In this document: piece by piece, positions 25,327 through 34,105 of the stretch
Position numbering within the stretch: position 1 is the first letter of the stretch
Layout of the letters: every line of letters starts with the position of its first letter
From: Flavobacterium sp.
GTDB lineage: Bacteria > Bacteroidota > Bacteroidia > Flavobacteriales > Flavobacteriaceae
Direction of reading: 5' to 3'
DNA length: 38,987 nt
NCBI GenBank assembly: GCA_030152225.1
Contig: JASLHL010000262.1
Coordinates: 1 to 38,987 of the forward strand
Program-made: the position numbers and the translations under genes
Notes under the pieces: generated by a model
What the model was told of the DNA's origin: nothing
Seen by the model: the letters and a program-made list of their open reading frames with translations, nothing else
Databases searched by the model: none

Positions 25327-25860
25327 TTATTTTTTCTTAAAATAAAGGTATACCTTTTCGTTGTGTTTAGTACGCGTAAAATTGGACATTCTGTCTTCAA
25401 TACGCAGGTATTCTCCTTGAAATCCAACTTCCAGACGGATATGATTCTTCGTATCATGAGGCACCGCACTAGGATTAGACTGATCAGATGAACCAATCAA
25501 TGTAGCCAAAACACCCTCGTTTTCTAAAAACATTTCAGAAAGCATAACCGCTACCGTACCTGAACAAGATCTGTTTTTTTTGTAGTAAATCATATGGTTT
25601 AGCTCTGTTCCTTCATAAAAGATGGTCATAAAATCCTTACGTGCACATGTTGTACTAGTCGGTGTGATCATCCCTACTTTTTGATCTGCTATTTTTATCC
25701 CTACATATGCGTAATCGCCCTCATCAAGATCATTCATACTACTCAAAGGCGTATAAGGTAAGGAGAAAATAGGATCTATTTCTTTTGTATCATCAGAACT
25801 TGAGCATGACAAAAATAGACTACTTACCAAAACAAGTACCGATCCAATCCAATATTTCAT
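25327..25860 (-). CDS. Hypothetical lipoprotein, tandem paralogue B
   Basis: The 177-residue protein has a lipoprotein signal (LFLSC, Cys at about residue 19, followed by SSSDD, a Bacteroidota pattern). The mature part shares with the neighbouring upstream gene the blocks LPYTPL, YVGIKI, GFQGEYLRIEDRMS and KVYLYFKKK, plus two Cys in matching places (TTCARKD and SCSGT) that may form a disulfide. I do not recognise the family. It has its own promoter (TATTTTTG) and a shared terminator. Confidence 0.75.
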   Translation of the reverse strand: MKYWIGSVLVLVSSLFLSCSSSDDTKEIDPIFSLPYTPLSSMNDLDEGDYAYVGIKIADQKVGMITPTSTTCARKDFMTIFYEGTELNHMIYYKKNRSCSGTVAVMLSEMFLENEGVLATLIGSSDQSNPSAVPHDTKNHIRLEVGFQGEYLRIEDRMSNFTRTKHNEKVYLYFKKK

Positions 25861-25876
25861 ATTATATATTTTTTTG

Positions 25877-25884
25877 CAAAAATA
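25877..25884 (-). promoter_or_regulatory. -7 promoter element of lipoprotein B
   Basis: TATTTTTG is a full TAnnTTTG match ending 16 bp before the ATG at 25860. Confidence 0.55.
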
Positions 25885-25921
25885 ACAAAATTTTAAATAT
25901 AGCTTATGAATTCAATTTAAA

Positions 25922-26497
25922 CTATTCGTTTTTTTTTTCAAAATATAAATATACTTTATCCACTTTAGCTGGACGCGAGTAGTGAGACATGCGATCTTCG
26001 ATACGCAAATATCTTCCTTGGAATCCAATTTCAATATCGCCCTCAAAACGTTCATTACTATCTGAGGGAACCAAAACCATATCTCCATTATCTGCCTTTT
26101 CATAGGTACCCGCCACATATAAATTTGTATTCAAAATGCCTGGCTGCACTATTCTATTTTGAGTTAGCCTTATATTATCATAGCCTTTACAGTTAATACC
26201 ACTTCTTTTATAGTCTAATCGGACAAGCATTTCATCATCGTTGTAAAGAGCAACAATTTTATCCTCTTTCAAACAGGTTTCCTTCGTGGAAGGAATTAGT
26301 TGTGTTTTATATCCCTCTATTTTAATTCCTACGTAAAAATAGGTTTCTTTACCCAATTCTGACAAGTCGGTTAATGGTGTATAAGGTAGATTATACACAT
26401 CATAGGCGGCTTCCTTATTATCATCACTTGAGCAAGAAATCATCGTAAATCCTACTATAAAGGCAAGCGCTATCATTTGTAATTTTAGTTTTTTCAT
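25922..26497 (-). CDS. Hypothetical lipoprotein, tandem paralogue A
   Basis: The 191-residue protein has a lipobox MISC followed by SSDD. It is a paralogue of the gene 61 bp downstream, with the same blocks LPYTPL, YVGIKI, GFQGRYLRIEDRMS and KVYLYFEKK and paired Cys (ETCLKED, NCKGY). The strongest conservation is at the C-terminus, while the middle has diverged and carries an extra 14 or so residues. The family is unknown to me. It probably sits on the inner leaflet of the outer membrane or on the surface. A weak -7 match (TAAATTTA at 26521-26514) precedes it. Confidence 0.75.
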   Translation of the reverse strand: MKKLKLQMIALAFIVGFTMISCSSDDNKEAAYDVYNLPYTPLTDLSELGKETYFYVGIKIEGYKTQLIPSTKETCLKEDKIVALYNDDEMLVRLDYKRSGINCKGYDNIRLTQNRIVQPGILNTNLYVAGTYEKADNGDMVLVPSDSNERFEGDIEIGFQGRYLRIEDRMSHYSRPAKVDKVYLYFEKKNE

Positions 26498-26526
26498 AAT
26501 CCTAAGTTTAACATAAATTTAAACTA

Positions 26527-26560
26527 AAAAAAGCATAGAAACAAATCTCTATGCTTTTTT
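26527..26560 (-). terminator. Terminator of the arginine operon
   Basis: A 13-bp stem AAAAAAGCATAGA / TCTATGCTTTTTT has an 8-nt loop, just beyond the argH stop in the direction of transcription. Confidence 0.9.
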
Positions 26561-26568
26561 ACAATTAA

Positions 26569-27900
26569 TCACAACACTAAACGTACTAGTTTTTTTTGGA
26601 TTTGTTCAAAATCAAAGGCTTGAAATACAGTATAAAATTCTTTTTTAATTTCGTCATTCATCAAATTACCTATACTTCCTTGATGAGTGTGTACCACATT
26701 TCTTTCGGGTTGATAGGATCCTTCTTCAATAGCTAAACCGATTTGTTTATACGCTTCTCTAAAAGGAATTCCCTTTAAAACCAAGGCATTTACCACCTCA
26801 ACACTGAACAAATAATCATATTTTGTATCCGCTACGATTTCGGGATTAACTTGTATGTGATTCAACATCAGCTGCGTCATTGCTAAACACTCTTTTAACG
26901 AGGTGAAAGCAGGAAACAAATTTTCTTTAAGCAATTGTAAGTCACGGTGATATCCTGCGGGTAAATTTGTGATCATCAATGCAATCTCATTGGGCAAGGC
27001 TTGTATTTTATTACAACGTGAACGAATCAATTCCAATACATCGGGATTTTTTTTATGTGGCATAATACTTGATCCCGTAGTTAAATGAGCTGGAAAAGCA
27101 ATAAAATTATAATTTTGACTCATATACAAACAACAATCCATAGCCCATTTGCTTAATGTTGCAGCAATAGCACTCATGGCCTGTGCCACAATACGCTCAC
27201 TCTTTCCTCTTCCCATTTGCGCGTAAACCACATTGTAATTCATGCTTTGAAAACCCAAAAGATCCGTAGTCAGTTGGCGATCTAATGGGAAAGAAGACCC
27301 ATAGCCCGCAGCAGAACCTAACGGGTTTTTATTGACTACTTTCCAAGCGGCTAACATCAATTCTAAATCATCAACCAAACTCTCTGCATACGCGCCAAAC
27401 CATAGCCCAAAAGACGAAGGCATAGCCACTTGTAAATGCGTATAGCCAGGCATGATCACGGCTTTGTGTTGGTTGCTCAGCTGTTGAAATGTGTCGAAAA
27501 CCACTTTGACTTGTTGCACCAAACTTTCGAGTTCATGACGGAAATACAGCTTTAAATCAACCAAAACTTGATCATTTCTAGAACGACCGGCGTGGATTTT
27601 TTTTCCTGCCTCACCGATTCTTCTAGTCAAAAGCAACTCCACTTGAGAGTGAATATCCTCCACATCGTCTTCAATCTGAAACTTCCCCTCGACAATCTCT
27701 TGATAAATTGCCTTTAATTCTTTTTGAATAGAAGCCAATTCTGTGGAGGTTAAAAGCCCTATTTGCTGTAACATTTGCGTATGGGCCAATGATCCCAGCA
27801 CATCAAAAGGCGCTAAGTTCATGTCCAATGCTCTATCTTGACCAACAGTAAATGCGTCAACTGCTTGATCCACTGTTGTATTTTTTTGCCATAATTTCAT
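26569..27900 (-). CDS. argH: Argininosuccinate lyase
   Basis: ArgH splits argininosuccinate into arginine and fumarate, the last step of the pathway. The 443-residue protein carries the fumarase/aspartase superfamily signature GSSIMPHKKNPD near residue 280, with the catalytic Ser. Other conserved blocks are HAGRSRNDQV and GYTHLQVAMPS. It is the last gene of the arginine operon, 1 bp after the deacylase gene, and is followed by a strong hairpin terminator. Confidence 0.96.
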   Translation of the reverse strand: MKLWQKNTTVDQAVDAFTVGQDRALDMNLAPFDVLGSLAHTQMLQQIGLLTSTELASIQKELKAIYQEIVEGKFQIEDDVEDIHSQVELLLTRRIGEAGKKIHAGRSRNDQVLVDLKLYFRHELESLVQQVKVVFDTFQQLSNQHKAVIMPGYTHLQVAMPSSFGLWFGAYAESLVDDLELMLAAWKVVNKNPLGSAAGYGSSFPLDRQLTTDLLGFQSMNYNVVYAQMGRGKSERIVAQAMSAIAATLSKWAMDCCLYMSQNYNFIAFPAHLTTGSSIMPHKKNPDVLELIRSRCNKIQALPNEIALMITNLPAGYHRDLQLLKENLFPAFTSLKECLAMTQLMLNHIQVNPEIVADTKYDYLFSVEVVNALVLKGIPFREAYKQIGLAIEEGSYQPERNVVHTHQGSIGNLMNDEIKKEFYTVFQAFDFEQIQKKLVRLVL

Positions 27901-27901
27901 C

Positions 27902-28963
27902 TTACTTCACGATTTGATTCAACATTTCAATATAGAGGTTGATTCCCTCTTCAATTTCATCGATATAAACATATTCATCTGCCGTATGCGAACGAGCAGA
28001 ATCACCAGGACCACATTTTAAAGAAGGAATATCCAACAGCGCTTGATCACTCGTTGTCGGTGATCCATAAGTGGTGCGTCCCAATTGAATACCCGCTTGT
28101 ACAAGGGGGTGATCTTTCGCTATAGACGAGGGTTTTAAACGCGTTGAACGTGCGTAAACCTCACAGTCTACATGTTGTTTGACAATTTCCAATACTTCTT
28201 CATTGGTATAGGCATCCGTTACGCGAATATCCACAACAAACTCGCAAGTAGCTGGAACAACATTGTGTTGCGTCCCAGCCTGAATCATCGTCACACTCAT
28301 CTTAATAGGACCAAACGCAGTCGAAACTTTCGGAAACTGATAGCTGTTAAACCAAGTAATATCTTGAATCGCTTTGAAAATAGCATTTTCCCCCTCATTA
28401 CGCGCTGCATGCCCTGAACGTCCTTTTGCTACACAATCTAACACCATCAAGCCTCGTTCTGCAACAGCTAGCTGCATTTGTGTGGGCTCCCCCACAATAG
28501 CGAAATCCAACGTTCCTAATTTTGGAAGAACGTACTCCAATCCAGCTGTACCAGAAATTTCTTCTTCTGCTGTAGCGGCCATACAGAAATTATATTTCAA
28601 ATTTTCTTGTTTGTGGAAATATAAAAAAGTAGCCAACAACGAAACTAAACACCCTCCTGCATCATTACTTCCCAATCCATATAGTTTACCCTCACTACGT
28701 GTAGGTGTAAAGGGATCTCGGGTGTAGTCTTTATTTGGACGTACCGTATCGTGATGCGAATTCAACAGAATGGTTGGTTTATTCGCATCAAAGTGTTGAT
28801 TAAATGCCCAAACATTATGGAGTTCGCGATGTACTTCTACTCCGTGATTCGCTAAAAATTGGGCTAGTATTGTTGCCGTTTGATCTTCTTCTTTACTAAA
28901 CGAAGGGGTAGCAATTAAGTGCTCTAGCAGCTGTATGGCTTGGGTAGTTAATTCTTTTTTCAT
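27902..28963 (-). CDS. argE: M20-family ArgE-like deacylase (probable N-acyl-citrulline deacylase)
   Basis: The 353-residue M20 zinc peptidase fold has the metal-site motifs NSHHDTV (about residue 70), GSNDAGGCL, TAEEEISGTAG (general-base Glu), GEPTQMQLAVAERG and a C-terminal DSARSHTADEY with the last His. In classical ArgE the substrate is N-acetylornithine. Here the operon encodes an ArgF' that carbamoylates acylated ornithine, so the acyl group should still be present on citrulline. I therefore infer N-acetyl- or N-succinylcitrulline as substrate. It lies between argB and argH with tight spacing. Confidence 0.88.
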   Translation of the reverse strand: MKKELTTQAIQLLEHLIATPSFSKEEDQTATILAQFLANHGVEVHRELHNVWAFNQHFDANKPTILLNSHHDTVRPNKDYTRDPFTPTRSEGKLYGLGSNDAGGCLVSLLATFLYFHKQENLKYNFCMAATAEEEISGTAGLEYVLPKLGTLDFAIVGEPTQMQLAVAERGLMVLDCVAKGRSGHAARNEGENAIFKAIQDITWFNSYQFPKVSTAFGPIKMSVTMIQAGTQHNVVPATCEFVVDIRVTDAYTNEEVLEIVKQHVDCEVYARSTRLKPSSIAKDHPLVQAGIQLGRTTYGSPTTSDQALLDIPSLKCGPGDSARSHTADEYVYIDEIEEGINLYIEMLNQIVK

Positions 28964-28974
28964 TTTTTATTTGG

Positions 28975-29757
28975 TTAATATGGGCTAATCGTTGTACCTG
29001 CTTTTGGGTTTAAAAGGTCTTCTGCTTGTTTGATGCAAACGCGATGTACATTTTGTTCAACAGCAGCTAGGGCATTGACTATTTTTGGCAGCATCCCATC
29101 TGCAATAACTCCTTCTTCTTTTAATTGATTAAAGTTGAACGAGTTAATCGTATCGATTACAGAGGCATCATCGTGTATATTGCGCAAGACTCCCTTGCGT
29201 TCAAAACAGTAGACCAGATCAACTTGATAATGCGTAGCCAAGGCTATAGCTAAATTTGAAGCTATGGTATCCGCATTTGTATTTAATAATTGTCCTTCTT
29301 CATCAGCTGTAATAGCCGAAAATACAGGACAAAGCCCTAATTCAAGCAATTGTTTTAAACGCGTACTATTAACCTCTCGCGGTGTAAAATCACCAACTAA
29401 TCCGTAATCTACCTGGGTTATTGGGCGTTTCTTACTGATTATGAGTTGTCCATCGGCTCCTGAAACCCCAAAAGCATCACATGTTCTCTTTTGCAATTGA
29501 GCGACAATTTGTTTGTTTATCAATCCAGCATACACCATAACCGTCACAGGCAACAAGGCTGCTGTGGTAATGCGTCTTCCCTCCACCATTTCGGTCGAAA
29601 GCCCTAATTGTCCTGCCAATTTTGTTGCCAATTTCCCTCCTCCATGTACTAAAATCTTTAGGGTATCAAGTTGTGTAAAAGCATCTAAAAATTGGTTCAA
29701 TGCCTGTTCATCATCCACAATATTTCCCCCTATCTTAATTACGGTTAGTTTTTGCAT
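28975..29757 (-). CDS. argB: N-acylglutamate kinase (acetylglutamate kinase family)
   Basis: ArgB phosphorylates N-acylglutamate, the second pathway step. The 260 residues have the amino-acid kinase fold: the nucleotide-binding IKIGGNIVDD start, the HGGGKLATKL loop (about residues 39-48), the R61-containing VEGRRIT, and NTNADTIASNLA near residue 158. The length is that of the shorter, arginine-insensitive type: the N-terminal helix used for hexamer feedback control is missing. It is translationally close to argF' (2 bp). Confidence 0.94.
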   Translation of the reverse strand: MQKLTVIKIGGNIVDDEQALNQFLDAFTQLDTLKILVHGGGKLATKLAGQLGLSTEMVEGRRITTAALLPVTVMVYAGLINKQIVAQLQKRTCDAFGVSGADGQLIISKKRPITQVDYGLVGDFTPREVNSTRLKQLLELGLCPVFSAITADEEGQLLNTNADTIASNLAIALATHYQVDLVYCFERKGVLRNIHDDASVIDTINSFNFNQLKEEGVIADGMLPKIVNALAAVEQNVHRVCIKQAEDLLNPKAGTTISPY

Positions 29758-29759
29758 TT

Positions 29760-30758
29760 TTACTTATTTTTCAACATTTCTTGTAAGACTGCTTGCGCTG
29801 CCCATACTCTATTTCCAGCTTCTTCAATGACAATCGAATGTGCGCTATCCAAGACTTCAGAAGCAATAACGAGATCGCGTCTTACTGGTAAACAGTGCAT
29901 AACTTTGGCTTGATTGGTTACTTTCAGATGCTCTAGGGTTAACATCCAGGAAGCATCTGTACACGTAATCTGACCATAGTTTTCATAGCTAGACCAGTTT
30001 TTTACATAGACAAAATCCGCCTCTTGTAATGCCTCTTTTTGATTGGTTAAAATCGTTGCTCCTTGAGTAAATTCCTCCTTTAGCCCATAGCCTTCAGGGT
30101 GTGTAATAACGAAATCAATTAAACCTTCTTTTTCTGCTTGTACCATCCATTCAGCAAAAGAATTTGGTACTGCTTGTGGCAAGGACTTAACATGTGGCGC
30201 CCAAGTTAAAACAACCTTCGGTTTCTTTTTTTGTGGACTATATTGTTTTGTATCAGTGTCATATTCAAAATCACCTTGCTCAATAAGTGTAATTAAATCC
30301 GTAAAACTCTGCAAAGGGTGTCTGGTTGCCGTTTCTAAGCTCACCACAGGTTTGCCACAATATTGAGCGAATTTGTGAAATAATTCTTCCCTGTAATCTA
30401 CCTCAACATCCTGTAACCCTGGAAAAGAACGCAACCCCAATATATCACAATATTGTCCCATGACAGCTGCCGCTTCTCTGATGTGTTCTGCTGTATCTCC
30501 GTTCATGATCACTCCATCCTTCGTTTCCAAAGCCCAACCATCCGAGGTCATATTCATCACCATCACCTCCATGCCTAAATTCATCGCTGCCTTTTGCGTA
30601 CTCATACGAGTACGCAAACTCGGATTTAAAAACACCAAACCAAGAACCTTGTGCTTGCCTAAGTGTTCATTTTGAAATGGATTCGCCTTACACGTCAATG
30701 CAGTGTGTACTGCCTCTGATAAAGAAGGAATATCGTATATTGAAAAAAACTGTTTCAT
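29760..30758 (-). CDS. argF': N-acylornithine carbamoyltransferase (ArgF', SOTCase/AOTCase type)
   Basis: The 332-residue transcarbamoylase transfers a carbamoyl group to N-acetyl- or N-succinylornithine rather than to ornithine. The carbamoyl-phosphate loop is SLRTRMST (residues 47-54), not the STRTR of ordinary enzymes. Further marks are ATRHPLQSFTDL, TWAPHVKSLPQAVPNSFAEWM, VKNWSSYENYG and HCLPVRR. Overall it follows the Bacteroides fragilis succinylornithine enzyme more than the Xanthomonas acetylornithine one. The residue that sets specificity, Pro90 in the former and Glu92 in the latter, is Ala90 here. The preferred substrate is therefore open. Confidence 0.92.
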   Translation of the reverse strand: MKQFFSIYDIPSLSEAVHTALTCKANPFQNEHLGKHKVLGLVFLNPSLRTRMSTQKAAMNLGMEVMVMNMTSDGWALETKDGVIMNGDTAEHIREAAAVMGQYCDILGLRSFPGLQDVEVDYREELFHKFAQYCGKPVVSLETATRHPLQSFTDLITLIEQGDFEYDTDTKQYSPQKKKPKVVLTWAPHVKSLPQAVPNSFAEWMVQAEKEGLIDFVITHPEGYGLKEEFTQGATILTNQKEALQEADFVYVKNWSSYENYGQITCTDASWMLTLEHLKVTNQAKVMHCLPVRRDLVIASEVLDSAHSIVIEEAGNRVWAAQAVLQEMLKNK

Positions 30759-30769
30759 CGGTTCTTGTA

Positions 30770-31909
30770 TTAGTATTGTTGTAATCTTTTACTGAATTTA
30801 GTTAAGAATAAGTCTGCATCGTCTTTGGTAAGATTTAAAGCTGGCAATAAACGAATAACATTAGGGCTTGCATTACCTGTAAAAATGTGATCTTTAAATA
30901 GAAGATCTTGGCGTAAATCCTTTAATTCGACAGGCAAATCAATTCCGATCATCAATCCTTTTCCACGTACTTCTAGTATTTTATCCAACTTGCTTAGTTC
31001 ATCTAACAGATAGGCTCCCGTTATTTTAGCTTGTTGTACAAGTTGTTCTTGTTGCATCACTTCTAAAACCGCAACTGCTGCTGCACAAGCGAGGTGATTC
31101 CCGCCAAAAGTAGTACCCAATTGACCATGCCAAGGTTTGAATTGTGGTGCGATGGCTAAGGCTCCGATAGGAAAACCATTGCCCATTCCCTTCGCCATGG
31201 TGTAAATATCGGCTTGTACCCCAGCATCAGTAACGGCATAAAAAGAGCCCGTTCTACCATATCCACATTGAATCTCATCTGCAATGAAAACCGCACCATA
31301 CTGTGTCGTTAACGTTCTAATTTTTTGCAAAAAAGTCGGCGTAGCTACTTGAATTCCCCCCACCCCTTGAATTCCTTCAATTATTACAACTGTAACCTCC
31401 TCTCCATAAGAGGCAAATGCTTGTTCCAACGCTTGTTCATCATTAAATGGCAGAAAAACCACCTGATCTGTTTCATTAACAGGAGCGAGTATCTTGGGAT
31501 TAGCAGTAGCTGCCACAGCCAGAGATGTTCTTCCATGAAATGCATGTTCAAAGGCAATTACCTTTTTTCTTCCGTTGTGAAAAGAAGCTAGCTTTAACGC
31601 ATTTTCATTGGCCTCTGCTCCAGAATTACACAAAAACAGTTGATAATCCGCAAGACCAGCAACTTTTCCCAATAAAGTGGCTACTTGTTGTTGCAGTGGG
31701 ATTTCAATCGAATTGGAGTAAAACCCCAGTTGATCCAATTGCTTTTTTAACGCGTTAACATAGTGGGGATGAGTATGCCCAATAGAGATAACGGCGTGCC
31801 CCCCATAGAGATCCAAGTACCCTTGTCCGTTTGTATCAAAAACATAACTTCCTTGTCCTTTAGCAATTTCAATTGGATTTAAAGGATATACATCATATAG
31901 TTTCATCAT
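30770..31909 (-). CDS. argD: N-acylornithine aminotransferase
   Basis: This class III PLP-dependent aminotransferase has 379 residues and makes N-acylornithine from the semialdehyde with glutamate as donor. The family blocks are GGHAVISIGHTHPHYV, NSGAEANENALKLA, FHGRT, IADEIQCGYGRTGS, and the PLP lysine in MAKGMGNGFPIGA. It lies 12 bp after argC and 11 bp before argF'. Nothing is truncated. Confidence 0.95.
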   Translation of the reverse strand: MMKLYDVYPLNPIEIAKGQGSYVFDTNGQGYLDLYGGHAVISIGHTHPHYVNALKKQLDQLGFYSNSIEIPLQQQVATLLGKVAGLADYQLFLCNSGAEANENALKLASFHNGRKKVIAFEHAFHGRTSLAVAATANPKILAPVNETDQVVFLPFNDEQALEQAFASYGEEVTVVIIEGIQGVGGIQVATPTFLQKIRTLTTQYGAVFIADEIQCGYGRTGSFYAVTDAGVQADIYTMAKGMGNGFPIGALAIAPQFKPWHGQLGTTFGGNHLACAAAVAVLEVMQQEQLVQQAKITGAYLLDELSKLDKILEVRGKGLMIGIDLPVELKDLRQDLLFKDHIFTGNASPNVIRLLPALNLTKDDADLFLTKFSKRLQQY

Positions 31910-31921
31910 AATATGTCGATT

Positions 31922-32899
31922 TTAAAAAGCGGATGCTTTTAGCGTTAAACCTGTTTTTTCGTCTAATCCGAATAAAAGATTCATATTTTGAACGGCTTGT
32001 CCGGAAGCACCTTTCAATAAATTGTCAATAGCACTTGTGATCAACACATCGTTTTGGTGTTTTTCAATCGAAATCAAGCATTTGTTGGTGTTTATTACTT
32101 GTTTTAAGTGAATTCCTTCCGTACTAAAATGAGTAAATGGATGTGTAGCATAATAGCTGGTGTACAACATTTGTAGATCATCTACTGCTAAAGAAGACTC
32201 GAGCACAACACTTGCAAAAATTCCCCTTGTAAAATCACCTCGTTCCGGAATAAATTTAATTGCTGGAGCAGTATGAGGTTGCAACTGTGTCAAACTTTCA
32301 CCTATTTCCTCCAAATGTTGATGCGTAAAGGCTTTATAAACTGAGGTATTGTTCGCTCTCCAACTAAAGTGAGACGTAGTTGCTAAACCTTGTCCTGCAC
32401 CAGTAGAGCCTGTAACAGCCTGTACGTAAATAGATTTAGGCAACAATTGTTGTTCAGCCAAGGGCAACAATGCCAACTGGATAGCCGTTGCAAAACAGCC
32501 TGGATTAGCTATACATTGCGCGTTTTTAATTTGTGCTCTATTCAATTCAGGTAGTCCATATACGAAGGAATTCTCCTGTTTTTTCAATCTAAAGTCTTGA
32601 CTTAAATCGATGATTTTAACGTGTGATTCGAATGTGTTTTCTTGTAAAAACACCTTGGAATCCCCATGGCCCAAACAAAGAAAAACAACGTCAATAGCCT
32701 CTGTTACTTGATCAGTAAAGAGCAAATCCGTATCGCCAAATAAATCCGTATGTACACGGTAAATCGGTTGGTTAGCATGGCTATTTGAATGCGCAAATAC
32801 CAACGTTACTTGTGGATGCAAGAGCAACAAGCGCAAGAGTTCTCCACCTGTATAGCCTGCTCCTCCAACAACGCCAACCTTAATTTTATTTGTACTCAT
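31922..32899 (-). CDS. argC: N-acyl-gamma-glutamyl-phosphate reductase
   Basis: ArgC reduces the acylglutamyl phosphate to the semialdehyde with NADPH. The GGAGYTGGELLRLL Rossmann loop lies at the start and the catalytic Cys in NPGCFATA (about residue 137). The C-terminal PERGDFTRGIFAS matches the family. I use the ATG at 32899 (MSTNKIKVGVVGG); an in-frame ATG at 32911 adds four residues. Either start overlaps the argG end (14 or 26 bp), so the two are translationally coupled. Confidence 0.95.
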   Translation of the reverse strand: MSTNKIKVGVVGGAGYTGGELLRLLLLHPQVTLVFAHSNSHANQPIYRVHTDLFGDTDLLFTDQVTEAIDVVFLCLGHGDSKVFLQENTFESHVKIIDLSQDFRLKKQENSFVYGLPELNRAQIKNAQCIANPGCFATAIQLALLPLAEQQLLPKSIYVQAVTGSTGAGQGLATTSHFSWRANNTSVYKAFTHQHLEEIGESLTQLQPHTAPAIKFIPERGDFTRGIFASVVLESSLAVDDLQMLYTSYYATHPFTHFSTEGIHLKQVINTNKCLISIEKHQNDVLITSAIDNLLKGASGQAVQNMNLLFGLDEKTGLTLKASAF

Positions 32900-34097
32900 C
32901 TGCTGTTGCATTTACTTTGTGCCAAATCATCACCTGATTGCCAAATATTTTAGAAAATCCCTTTACATCCTCACCCGTCCACATCGTGTTCATCTCTCCA
33001 TAGCTTCCGAAATCATTGGACATCAAATCGAATTTTGATTCAATTCCCTGAACGGTAAAACGATGTGGATGAAGCGTAATCCACACTTTTCCACTTACCG
33101 TTTTTTGGGTGTTAGACAAGAATGTTTCAATATCACGCATAATGGGATCGTGAAATTGTCCTTCGTGTAAATAGTTGCCATAGAATGCGCTTAATTGTTC
33201 TTTCCAACTCAACTGCCACTTGGTAAGAGTGTGTTTTTCTAAGGTGTGATGTGCCTTGACCAAGATAAGAGGAGCAGCCGCTTCAAAGCCCACTCTTCCT
33301 TTGATTCCAATGATCGTATCTCCCACGTGAATATCTCGTCCTATCCCAAAGGGTTGTGCTAAAGCTTGTAGTTGTTGGATGACTTCGGTAGGCTTCATGT
33401 TAATTCCATTTAGCGCCACTGGTTCTCCGTGATCGAACAGGAGTTCTACAACTTCATCCGCTGTTTTAGTCACTGGAGTTGGCCAGGCTTCTTCTGGTAA
33501 ATATAGATTAGAAGTTAAGGTTTCCTTTCCACCTACTGAAGTTCCCCACAACCCTTTGTTAATAGAATATTGTGCTTTCTCTGCATTTATTTCCACTCCG
33601 TGCTTCGCTAAATAAGCAATCTCTTCCTCTCTGCTGAGTTTTAAATCGCGAATGGGTGTAATAATGGTAACATTTGGCAGTAAAATATTGAAAATCATAT
33701 CAAAGCGAACCTGATCATTCCCCGCACCTGTACTACCGTGGGCTACTGCTGTTGCCTGTATTTTCTTGGCATAGTTTGCAATCGCTGTCGCTTGACATAC
33801 GCGTTCTGCACTCACAGATAAAGGATACGTAGCATTTTTCAATACATTACCAAAAATCAAGTACTTGACACAATCGTTGTAATATGCTTGTGTTTCGTCA
33901 ATTGCCGTATGAGAAGTGACACCTAATGCATAGGCTTTGACTTCGATTTCTTTTAATTCATCTGCAGAAAAACCACCTGTATTGACTACCACAGAGTGCA
34001 CGTCATACCCCAATTCTTCTTTCAAATAAATAGCACAGAAACTCGTATCGAGGCCACCGCTAAAAGCTAAAACTATTTTTTTATTCATCTTGTTCAT
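32886..34097 (-). CDS. argG: Argininosuccinate synthase
   Basis: ArgG joins citrulline and aspartate with ATP. The 403-residue protein has the N-type PP-loop SGGLDTSFC (about residues 14-22), HGSTGAGNDQVRFD, and the synthase domain YSINKGLWGTSVGG. A second ATG at 34088 fits the usual MNKKIVLAFSGG start equally well. It lies 8 bp after the GNAT gene and overlaps argC. Confidence 0.96.
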   Translation of the reverse strand: MNKMNKKIVLAFSGGLDTSFCAIYLKEELGYDVHSVVVNTGGFSADELKEIEVKAYALGVTSHTAIDETQAYYNDCVKYLIFGNVLKNATYPLSVSAERVCQATAIANYAKKIQATAVAHGSTGAGNDQVRFDMIFNILLPNVTIITPIRDLKLSREEEIAYLAKHGVEINAEKAQYSINKGLWGTSVGGKETLTSNLYLPEEAWPTPVTKTADEVVELLFDHGEPVALNGINMKPTEVIQQLQALAQPFGIGRDIHVGDTIIGIKGRVGFEAAAPLILVKAHHTLEKHTLTKWQLSWKEQLSAFYGNYLHEGQFHDPIMRDIETFLSNTQKTVSGKVWITLHPHRFTVQGIESKFDLMSNDFGSYGEMNTMWTGEDVKGFSKIFGNQVMIWHKVNATADEYK

Positions 34098-34105
34098 TGT
34101 TACAT

